Assembly: GCA_964591605.1 (NCBI GenBank) | Contig: CAZQEN010000318.1 | Span: forward strand, 1-8,938 | Direction of reading: 5' to 3' | Source of the DNA: CAYLLT01 sp964591605 | Lineage (GTDB): Bacteria > Planctomycetota > Phycisphaerae > UBA1845 > PWPN01 | Length of the DNA stretch: 8,938 nt | Part shown: piece by piece, positions 1 to 5,631 of the stretch | Layout of the letters: each line of letters opens with the position of its first letter | Position numbering within the stretch: the first letter of the stretch is position 1 | Program-made: the position numbers and the translations under genes | Notes under the pieces: generated by a model | The model's input: only the letters and a program-made list of their open reading frames with translations | What the model was told of the DNA's origin: nothing | The model's database searches: none

Positions 1-1602
1 GCGCTTTTCTTCGATGGCGTTGCCGAACTGGACGGCGTGGGCGAACTCGTCGGCGTGCGTGTCGGTGAGCTCGGCGGAGGAGAAGGTCGCCCCGTGAATG
101 CCGTCGCGCCCGGTGCGGCCGCCGATGACGACGACCAGGTCGCCCGGCCGCGGCTCCTTCCTGATCCGGTCGCGCGGAATCAGGCCGATGCAGCCGCAGA
201 ATACGAGTGGATTGCCCAGATAGCGGTCGTCGAACACGATCGCGCCGTTCACGGTGGGAATGCCCATGCGGTTGCCGTAATCGCGCACGCCCGAGACGAC
301 GCCCTTGAGGATGCGGCGGGGGTGTAGCACGCCTTTGGGCAGCGCATCGGCGGGGAAATCCGGGTTGGCAACGCAGAACACGTCGGTGTTGGCGATCGGC
401 TTGGCCCCCAGGCCGCAGCCCATGATGTCGCGGATGCAGCCGCCGATGCCGGTGGCGGCCCCGCCGTAGGGCTCGATGGCTGAGGGGTGATTGTGCGTTT
501 CGGCCTTGAAGGCGATGCCGTACTGGTCGTCGAACGCGATGATACCGGCGTTATCCTCGAAGACGGACAGGCACCAGTCGGCCGTGCCGGCGGCGATGAG
601 CTCGCGCGTCGCGCGGGCGATCGTGTCGCGGAGAAGGTTTTCATACGTCACTTCGACCGGGCCGACATTCGATGAGGGTTCTGCGTTCTGAGTTCTCAGT
701 TCAGAGTGGGGCATGGGTGCGCCGTGATATCGCACAGCGCTCTTGAGCGTCTTGTGCACGCAGTGCTCGCTCCAGGTCTGGGCGAACGTTTCGAGCTCGA
801 GATCGGTCGGCTCGCGCCCGGCGGCACGATAGTGGCTCTGAATGGCCCGCATCTCGTCAAGCGAGAGAAACAGGTGCCCCTCGCGCGAGAGCTTCATGAG
901 GGCGGCGTCGTCGAGGTCTCGGATGGCGACGTGGCGCAGTGCAAACGGGCGCGTGGGAGCGATGGGGAGGTGATCGGGGCGCGGGTCGTGACGGCCGGGG
1001 GCGGTGATATAAATGTCTTCGATGCAGTCGTTCGCAAGGAGGCGCCGGGCGATGGTGACCGCCTCATCGGCGGTGCGAACGCCCCCCAGGCGATAGAGGC
1101 GGGCCGTGGAGAGGCGGATTCGATCGCCTTCTGGCGCGTGCGGCGCGGACAGCCCTCCCGTGCTCCCGGTGACGAACCCCTCGCTCGCGCTTCGGGCTCC
1201 ATTCTGCCCCTTCGCTCGCCCTTCGGGCCCTGCCAGGCTCATATCGCGGATCGCCATGAGCGTGGAGGCGGCGACCGGATCCATCACGCCGCCCTTGAGA
1301 TGCACCTCGACGGCGGCGTCGAATCCGTTGCCGGGCAACCCCGGATCGTCTCCGCCCTGGCGGCATGAGAACGCCTCGGTCACCGGATCGGCCAGCAGGT
1401 CGCGGGCGATCTGCTCGACGGCCGGCGGCGCGAGCGGCCCTTGCAGCAGAAACAGGCGGCTGAAGGCCACCGCATCAATGTGGCTGAACCCGAGGTCGTG
1501 TATATCGCGCAGGACGGCATAGCCGTGGGCATCGAGCTGCGGGCGCCGTGGAGAAACGGTGATCCGCCAGAGCGTACGCACGGGGGAGGGCGTGCTCATC
1601 AT
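1..1602 (-). CDS. purL: Phosphoribosylformylglycinamidine synthase with tandem N-terminal PurS-like domains (partial, 3' end outside window)
   Basis: This enzyme of de novo purine synthesis uses ATP to convert FGAR plus ammonia from glutamine into FGAM. The frame is open for 534 codons to the window edge, so the C-terminus is missing. Residues about 9-79 and 94-200 each resemble a PurS subunit (beta-helix-beta pattern, ends LLADPVTEAF and LLANDCIEDIYI). The PurL body begins near residue 228, with TWSEHCVHKTLK (276-287), the active-site motif ETHNHPS (368-374), IEPYGGAATGIGG (376-388) and GRTGRDGIHGATFSS (495-509). Two low-complexity stretches (about 122-160 and 298-310) interrupt the family pattern and coincide with DNA repeats. 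The start is the first of two adjacent ATGs; it overlaps the tyrA stop as ATGA and has a GGAAGGAA-like ribosome site upstream inside tyrA. Whether a glutaminase domain follows cannot be seen. The identity is firm; the double PurS reading is from alignment by eye. Confidence 0.95.
   Translation of the reverse strand, partial: MMSTPSPVRTLWRITVSPRRPQLDAHGYAVLRDIHDLGFSHIDAVAFSRLFLLQGPLAPPAVEQIARDLLADPVTEAFSCRQGGDDPGLPGNGFDAAVEVHLKGGVMDPVAASTLMAIRDMSLAGPEGRAKGQNGARSASEGFVTGSTGGLSAPHAPEGDRIRLSTARLYRLGGVRTADEAVTIARRLLANDCIEDIYITAPGRHDPRPDHLPIAPTRPFALRHVAIRDLDDAALMKLSREGHLFLSLDEMRAIQSHYRAAGREPTDLELETFAQTWSEHCVHKTLKSAVRYHGAPMPHSELRTQNAEPSSNVGPVEVTYENLLRDTIARATRELIAAGTADWCLSVFEDNAGIIAFDDQYGIAFKAETHNHPSAIEPYGGAATGIGGCIRDIMGCGLGAKPIANTDVFCVANPDFPADALPKGVLHPRRILKGVVSGVRDYGNRMGIPTVNGAIVFDDRYLGNPLVFCGCIGLIPRDRIRKEPRPGDLVVVIGGRTGRDGIHGATFSSAELTDTHADEFAHAVQFGNAIEEKR
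677..704. repeat. Four degenerate heptamer repeats inside purL
   Basis: On the plus strand four consecutive 7-mers read GGTTCTG, CGTTCTG, AGTTCTC and AGTTCAG; the minus-strand consensus is close to CAGAACT. They lie in frame in purL and encode a polar linker, residues about 300-309 (SELRTQNAEP), between the SEHC motif region and the first substrate-binding half. Because 7 is not a multiple of 3, gain or loss of one unit would shift the purL frame. The array is short and imperfect, so it may be a relic. Confidence 0.6.
1177..1231. repeat. Pair of 24-bp repeats, 31-bp period, inserted in the second PurS-like domain of purL
   Basis: The plus-strand blocks at 1177-1200 and 1208-1231 share TCGCTCG, then TTCGGG and C-rich flanks, with a few mismatches. 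On the coding strand the core reads AGCCCGAAGCGCGAGCGAGG in one copy and a variant in the other. The 31-bp period is not a multiple of 3, so the copies are read in different frames (GPEGRAKGQN and GARSASEGF). The block falls between the helix and the second strand of the PurS-like fold and lengthens it by roughly 35-40 residues. From memory, GAAGCGCGAGCGAGG-type words recur dispersed in planctomycete genomes; I could not check this. Confidence 0.6.
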
Positions 1603-2531
1603 GGGGGCAATTCCTTCCTTCGATACCGCTGCTCGACCCAGCGATCGCGAATCTGCTTGCTGGTTTCGAGCCAGTCATGAAGGGCGGCGGTGTCGTCGCG
1701 CTCGAGAAACCTGCGCAGCCGCCGCAGTTCAACGATCAGCTCGTCGATTGCATCGCGGGTGGCGCGGCGATTGGCATGGAAAATGTCGGTCCAGAGGGCG
1801 GCCTCACCGCTGGCGATGCGGGTGGTGTCGGCAAAGCCCGGTCCGGCGAGCGACATGGCGTTGTCGCGACGGCCGAGGGCGATCAGGGTGCTCGCCACCG
1901 CGTGCGGCAGGTGGCTGATGCGGGCCAGGAGACGATCGTGGGTTTCCGCCGGCAGCACCACCGTTCGCGCTCCAAGGGCTTCCCAGAACTGCTTCGCCCG
2001 GACGACCGGCCGGCCGGATGCAGCACCGCGGGCCCGCCGGCGCCGGGGCTGTCCGCTTCGCGAGGCGGGAGTGATGATGCAGGTGGCGCGTTCAAAGAGA
2101 TCTGCCCGGGAAAACTCGACGCCGCTCTTTTCCGAGCCGGCCATCGGATGAGAACCGACAAAGTCGACGTGTGACGGGAGCAGTCGTCGCCCCAGGCGCA
2201 TGACCTCCACCTTGGCGCTGGCCACATCGGTGACCAGCGTGCCCGGCCGCAGACTCGGCGCCATTGCACGGAACAGCCGCTCGAACTGACTGATGGGAGC
2301 GCAGACGACGACGAGCTGAGCTTCCGCAACACCATTGCCGGCATCGCGGGTGATTTCATCGACAGCGTCGTACTCGACAGCTCGGCGCAGCGAGGAGAGC
2401 CGGCGGCCGATGCCGATGCGTCGCCCGCCAAAGCCTGCCGCTCGCAGCGCCAGGCCGATGGAACCCCCCAGCAGGCCGACCCCTGCGATGGCGACGGTCT
2501 CTAAAGTGCTGATCTGGAAGCGCTTAGGCAC
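1599..2531 (-). CDS. tyrA: Prephenate/arogenate dehydrogenase
   Basis: This cytoplasmic enzyme catalyses oxidative decarboxylation of prephenate or arogenate in tyrosine synthesis. The 310 residues start at a GTG codon; the nucleotide-binding motif GVGLLGGS (17-24) follows closely, which supports this start. The second strand ends IGIGRR (39-44), with Arg where NAD-specific enzymes usually carry an acidic residue. The family motif SHPMAGSEKSG (127-137) includes the expected catalytic His128. Further matches are HDRLLARISHLPHAVAS (198-214) and AGPGFADTTRIASG (229-242). There is no chorismate mutase or ACT domain. An Arg-rich insert (about 157-175) separates the dinucleotide domain from the helical domain. 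The last codons overlap purL by four bases (ATGA), so the two are probably co-transcribed and translationally coupled. Choice between prephenate and arogenate as substrate cannot be settled from sequence alone. Confidence 0.93.
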   Translation of the reverse strand: MPKRFQISTLETVAIAGVGLLGGSIGLALRAAGFGGRRIGIGRRLSSLRRAVEYDAVDEITRDAGNGVAEAQLVVVCAPISQFERLFRAMAPSLRPGTLVTDVASAKVEVMRLGRRLLPSHVDFVGSHPMAGSEKSGVEFSRADLFERATCIITPASRSGQPRRRRARGAASGRPVVRAKQFWEALGARTVVLPAETHDRLLARISHLPHAVASTLIALGRRDNAMSLAGPGFADTTRIASGEAALWTDIFHANRRATRDAIDELIVELRRLRRFLERDDTAALHDWLETSKQIRDRWVEQRYRRKELPP

Positions 2532-2557
2532 GGCTTTGAAGGCCCCAGGCGACGGCT

Positions 2558-2587
2558 ACTCTACGCGGACCGCCGGTCGAGCGTCAA
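2558..2587 (-). promoter_or_regulatory. Candidate sigma-70-type promoter for tyrA-purL
   Basis: On the minus strand TTGACG (2587-2582) and TAGAGT (2563-2558) are separated by 18 bases. They match the -35 consensus at five of six positions and the -10 at four of six. Transcription would begin near 2551, leaving a leader of about 20 bases before the tyrA GTG. Position and spacing are right, but no transcript data support it. Confidence 0.45.
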
Positions 2588-2604
2588 ATCGGAGTGTTAA
2601 TTCC

Positions 2605-2633
2605 TTGCTAATCCGATCCCGTTGGCATACGCT
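2605..2633 (+). promoter_or_regulatory. Candidate promoter for accA
   Basis: TTGCTA (2605-2610) and TACGCT (2628-2633) are separated by 17 bases, giving a leader of roughly 75-80 bases before accA. The -35 matches four of six positions and the -10 three of six, so the call is weak. It points away from the tyrA promoter, with only 17 bases between the two -35 boxes. Confidence 0.3.
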
Positions 2634-2717
2634 GTCCGCTGTACGGGCCGGGTCCAGGTGGCGCATGGACGGGGAGAGTGTACGGGATCCGGCCGAAACC
2701 TCAACCTATTGAGTGAT

Positions 2718-3920
2718 ATGGATATGAGTACTCAACCGCAGGTGCGTCCCAGCGGCAATGGATTGTCCGGCGCAGGCGGGATTCTGGAATTCGAGAAACC
2801 CCTCGTGCGGATAGAGCGGGAGATTGCCGAGCTGGAGGCTCAGCAGGCCCAGACCGGGCGCGATCACACCGGCGAGATTCAGAAGATGCGGGCGGCCCTG
2901 GTGGAGCTCACCAGAAGCACGTACTCGCGGCTGACCCCGTGGGAGACCGTGCTGGTGGCGCGACACCCGAGACGGCCGGTGCTGCGCGACTACATCGACG
3001 CGTGTGTCAAGGATTTCTGCGAGCTGCACGGGGACCGCTGTTTCGGCAACGATCGGGCGATCGTGACCGGCTTCGGTCGCGTGGGCGGGCAGAAAGTGCT
3101 CCTCGTCGGGCACGATAAGGGGCGAGATACCAAAGAGAAGATCGAGCGCCACTTCGGCTGTCCCCACCCCGAAGGCTACCGCAAGGCCCTGCTCAAGATG
3201 CAGCTCGCGGAGAAATTCCGGCTTCCGATCGTCTGTGTGATTGATACGCAGGGCGCCTATCCGGGCGACAAGGCGGAGGAACGGGGCATCGCCCAGGCCA
3301 TCGCCGTGAATCTCATGGAGATGTCACGGCTGCGGGTGCCGATCTGCTGCGTGGTCATCGGAGAGGGTGGCAGCGGCGGGGCTCTGGGCATCGGAGTCGG
3401 CGATCGCCTGGCCATGTTCGAGCACGCCTATTACTCGGTCATCACGCCGGAAGGATGCGCCGCCATTCTCTGGAAAACAGCTCAGCAGGCCGCCCAGGCG
3501 GCCAAGGCGCTCAAGCTCACGGCCAAGGATCTCAAGCGGCTGAACCTCGTCGATGATGTCCTGCCCGAGCCGCTGGGCGGCGGACACCGCAATCCGGCCG
3601 CGATGATGGAGGTATTCGAGAAGTATGTGTCGGACACGGTTCGGGATCTGCGGCGTGTACGGATTGAGACCCTGCTCAAGCGGCGGTATGAGCGTCTGCG
3701 GAATCTGGGCAGCTTCTTTGAGCGCATCTCCGCCAAGAAGACCTCCCGCCGTGTGAAACCCAGGACGGCGGTCAAAACCGCAGCCGGTGCCAACGGGAAC
3801 GGCGAGATCACCACAAACGGTACGGTTGCCCGCAACGGCATTGCCCGGGGCACAGCGCGCGTTCTCGGAGCACGGCTGACCGCCAAGTCGGGGCCGCCGG
3901 TCACTGCGGCGAAGTCGTGA
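2718..3920 (+). CDS. accA: Acetyl-CoA carboxylase carboxyltransferase subunit alpha
   Basis: With AccD, this subunit transfers the carboxyl group from carboxybiotin to acetyl-CoA to make malonyl-CoA, the first committed step of fatty-acid synthesis. From the ATG at 2718 the protein has 400 residues. Family landmarks are LEFEKPLVRIEREI (24-37), ELHGDR (102-107), GHDKGRDTKEK (131-141), GAYPG (179-183), the oxyanion-hole motif GEGGSGGALGIGVGDR (215-230), SVITPEGCAAILWK (240-253) and PEPLGGGHRNP (283-293). The enterobacterial protein is about 319 residues; the extra length is mainly a basic, Ala/Thr/Asn/Gly-rich tail after about residue 337. An upstream in-frame TTG (2622) is open, but residues encoded before 2718 look non-coding and would overlap the candidate promoter. 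The ATG at 2724 is an equally good start; the ribosome site is weak. No accD is in view. Confidence 0.95.
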   Translation: MDMSTQPQVRPSGNGLSGAGGILEFEKPLVRIEREIAELEAQQAQTGRDHTGEIQKMRAALVELTRSTYSRLTPWETVLVARHPRRPVLRDYIDACVKDFCELHGDRCFGNDRAIVTGFGRVGGQKVLLVGHDKGRDTKEKIERHFGCPHPEGYRKALLKMQLAEKFRLPIVCVIDTQGAYPGDKAEERGIAQAIAVNLMEMSRLRVPICCVVIGEGGSGGALGIGVGDRLAMFEHAYYSVITPEGCAAILWKTAQQAAQAAKALKLTAKDLKRLNLVDDVLPEPLGGGHRNPAAMMEVFEKYVSDTVRDLRRVRIETLLKRRYERLRNLGSFFERISAKKTSRRVKPRTAVKTAAGANGNGEITTNGTVARNGIARGTARVLGARLTAKSGPPVTAAKS

Positions 3921-3969
3921 TACCACTTTCCTCCCGGTTTCGGGCCGACGGGACCCTCTCATCTGTTCC

Positions 3970-4314
3970 ATGGCGGTTATTGCACTCGTTACGGATCTGT
4001 TTTTCGCGACCAAGATTCGCAGCACGGGCCAGGCGGTCGGTGTGCCGGTGCAGTTTGTCCGCAGCGCCGCCGATCTGCTCTCCGCGAGCGACGACGCGTC
4101 GATGGTTCTGATCGATGTGAATGCATCGGGCGTGGATTCCGTTGAGGCGATCGCGCAGGTGCGGCAGCAGCGGCCCGGCGCGCGAATTCTGGCGTTTCTC
4201 TCCCATGTCCAGACCGATCTGGCCGCCGCGGCGCGGAAGGCCGGAGCGGACGAGGTCATGCCGCGTTCGCGGTTCTCGGCCGAATTGCCGCAGCTTCTGC
4301 GGAACCACTCGTGA
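3970..4314 (+). CDS. Single-domain receiver-like protein (degenerate response regulator)
   Basis: The 114-residue protein has the length and alternating strand-helix pattern of a CheY-like receiver and nothing else. VLIDVN (46-51) places Asp49 at the phospho-acceptor position. Ser78 in LAFLSHV sits where receivers have a conserved Thr/Ser, and GADEV (92-96) precedes the last strand. The switch lysine appears to be Arg99 (PRSRF in place of a PKPF-like end), and the acidic pair near the N-terminus is reduced to Asp9. It may therefore be a pseudo-receiver or only weakly phosphorylated. It starts 49 bases after accA on the same strand and may share its transcript, although no clear ribosome site precedes the ATG. 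No histidine kinase or output domain is nearby, so partner and output are unknown. Confidence 0.75.
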   Translation: MAVIALVTDLFFATKIRSTGQAVGVPVQFVRSAADLLSASDDASMVLIDVNASGVDSVEAIAQVRQQRPGARILAFLSHVQTDLAAAARKAGADEVMPRSRFSAELPQLLRNHS

Positions 4315-4317
4315 CGC

Positions 4318-5391
4318 TCACGGCATCGCGGTCGGCTGAGTCGCGGGGAGATAGACAATTCGCTCCGGTTGCATTGGCGCGTAGGCGTTGCGCTGCGGGA
4401 TGTCGAGGCGATTGAACGGCTTGTAGTCTTTGATGGCGACGACGCGGGCGAGGCGGAGGGATTTGCGCAGCAGGCCCTTGCCGCTGGGCCGCGAGTCGCT
4501 GAAACGGCCTTCTCCGTAACCCACGCCCTTCGTGCCCGAGAGATTCGATGAGAAGTAGCGCAGGCCCACGATCTTGTTCTGTTCGTCTCGCAGCCAGTTG
4601 ATGAAAATGATCGAGTGCCCGCCGGGGGGCGTGGTGCTGTAGTCGCCGAAATCGCCGGGGCGGGCGTCCTCGAAGTCCTCGATCGCCCGGCCCAGGCCAT
4701 ACGAGATGATCGCCCGCTGCACGCAGTCACCCTGGCCCTCGATGTACCAGAGCTGCAGCATGTTGAAAAGGTCGTTGAACGTCATGTTGTTGAAGTCGTC
4801 GGGGTCGAGGCCCTTCTGGATGTTGCGCAGCTTCATCGCCCGCAGGAACACCTCGAACGTGAAACCACAGCAGTAGCTGCAGCGCGAGCCGTCGGGATAC
4901 GCCTTGGCGACGACCAGCCCTTTGAAGAACATGTCCTGCGTCACGCCGTTGTAGAGGTCGTATTCGCGCGGGGTCCAACTGCAGTGATACGGGTACGATC
5001 CGTCGAGCGGGTAGGCGTCGACGACCTTCATCACGTACGGGTTGAGTGAACCTTCCTCGTCATCCGGAATCGTTTCCTCGCGGGCGCAGGCCTTGGCGAG
5101 GGCCGCATCAACGGGCGAAAAGCCGCGTTCGTCCACCGGGTAGGGGCGGGGCGTGTACTGGAAGCGCTTACCGTTTCCGCTGAAGAACGCCGGGCGCGTG
5201 GCGGCAGGGGCGGAGACCTGGGGTTCAGAGACGCTGGCCGCGGTGGGCGACGCCTGGTTCGATTGAGTCGCAGCGCCCGATGGGCGATCCGCTGCGCCCG
5301 GTCCTGACGTCCGATTCTCGCAGCCGGCGACGGCCAGACCGAGCATCAGCCCCAGCGCTGATGAAGTCATCATGATGCTGGATCGTTGCAT
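4318..5391 (-). CDS. Lipoprotein with probable NlpC/P60- or CHAP-like cysteine peptidase fold
   Basis: The 357-residue protein begins with a short n-region, a hydrophobic stretch and the lipobox VAGC (Cys24), so it should be exported and lipid-anchored. Residues 25-66 are a Ser/Ala/Pro/Thr/Gln-rich linker. The globular part has YCCGFTFEVF (173-182), resembling the catalytic Cys-x-Gly-Phe of NlpC/P60 enzymes with Cys174 as candidate nucleophile. ARPGDFGDY (243-251) is followed by GGHSIIFINW (257-266), which offers His259 as candidate base. Further cysteines (102, 137, 171, 175, 223) could form disulfides or bind metal. This start is chosen because AGAGGAG lies six bases upstream; in-frame ATGs at 5412 and 5472 are longer alternatives without that signal. 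It converges on the receiver gene with three bases between stop codons. The peptidase assignment is inferred from motif order; its substrate, perhaps peptidoglycan or protein, is unknown. Confidence 0.7.
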   Translation of the reverse strand: MQRSSIMMTSSALGLMLGLAVAGCENRTSGPGAADRPSGAATQSNQASPTAASVSEPQVSAPAATRPAFFSGNGKRFQYTPRPYPVDERGFSPVDAALAKACAREETIPDDEEGSLNPYVMKVVDAYPLDGSYPYHCSWTPREYDLYNGVTQDMFFKGLVVAKAYPDGSRCSYCCGFTFEVFLRAMKLRNIQKGLDPDDFNNMTFNDLFNMLQLWYIEGQGDCVQRAIISYGLGRAIEDFEDARPGDFGDYSTTPPGGHSIIFINWLRDEQNKIVGLRYFSSNLSGTKGVGYGEGRFSDSRPSGKGLLRKSLRLARVVAIKDYKPFNRLDIPQRNAYAPMQPERIVYLPATQPTAMP

Positions 5392-5397
5392 CGAATT

Positions 5398-5404
5398 CTC
5401 CTCT
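5398..5404 (-). promoter_or_regulatory. Shine-Dalgarno site setting the lipoprotein start
   Basis: AGAGGAG on the minus strand lies six bases before the ATG at 5391. This strong match excludes the upstream in-frame ATGs as likely starts, and the resulting N-terminus is an ordinary lipoprotein signal peptide. Confidence 0.8.
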
Positions 5405-5417
5405 GAAGACATCCGCA

Positions 5418-5423
5418 ATTGTA
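5418..5423 (-). promoter_or_regulatory. Candidate -10 box for the lipoprotein gene
   Basis: TACAAT on the minus strand matches the -10 consensus at five of six positions, with a leader of about 20 bases to the lipoprotein start. No convincing -35 box is seen 16-18 bases upstream. It lies between the gene and the palindromic element, so the lipoprotein may be transcribed separately from the GTPase. Confidence 0.35.
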
Positions 5424-5461
5424 GCGGGGATAGATCAGGAATGGGACGCGTCCATCCTGCC

Positions 5462-5624
5462 CCCGCGAGCATCGGGTGCGTGACACGTTGGAGGGGGTGG
5501 CATGGACAGCGTCGGCCTCGCGCAGCGATGCCGACGCTGCCCGTGTGAGCCTCCCGACGGGTCCCGACGCGCCGGGATCCATGCCACCCGGCCGACTCTG
5601 TCAGCGACCCGCGAGCATCGGGTG
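5462..5624. repeat. Structured palindromic element bracketed by 17-bp direct repeats
   Basis: The word CCCGCGAGCATCGGGTG occurs at 5462-5478 and again at 5608-5624. Between the copies, GGGTGGCATGGA (5495-5506) pairs perfectly with 5578-5589. Directly inside it, CAGCGTCGGC (5507-5516) pairs perfectly with 5530-5539. A smaller hairpin, TCCCG (5562-5566) with CGGGA (5573-5577), abuts the right arm. An imperfect extension of the outer stem includes TGACA (5481-5485) with TGTCA (5598-5602). Together these form a three-way-junction shape. The element starts about eight bases past the GTPase stop codon. It has no T-run, transposase or coding signal. It could be a MITE or REP-like mobile repeat or a structured RNA; a classical terminator is less likely. 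Confidence 0.65.
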
Positions 5625-5631
5625 ATGGGGG

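Noticed and set aside
706..1368. Plus-strand open frame of 220 codons opposite purL
   Set aside because: The continuous PurL reading frame on the other strand explains this region.
2622..2717. N-terminal extension of AccA from TTG at 2622
   Set aside because: The added residues show no AccA similarity and the codons overlap the candidate -10 box; the ATG at 2718 or 2724 fits better.
3324..4730. Minus-strand open frame of 468 codons across accA, the receiver and the lipoprotein end
   Set aside because: It spans three better supported genes in other frames, is Arg/Ser/Thr-rich and matches no family.
5495..5589. tRNA or tRNA-like gene suggested by the cloverleaf-like folding
   Set aside because: No T-loop GTTCRA motif, no anticodon-stem spacing and no 7-bp acceptor stem; it is a three-way-junction repeat instead.
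5462..5624. Rho-independent terminator for the GTPase gene
   Set aside because: Stems are strong but no T-run follows on the minus strand, and the structure is far larger than an intrinsic terminator.
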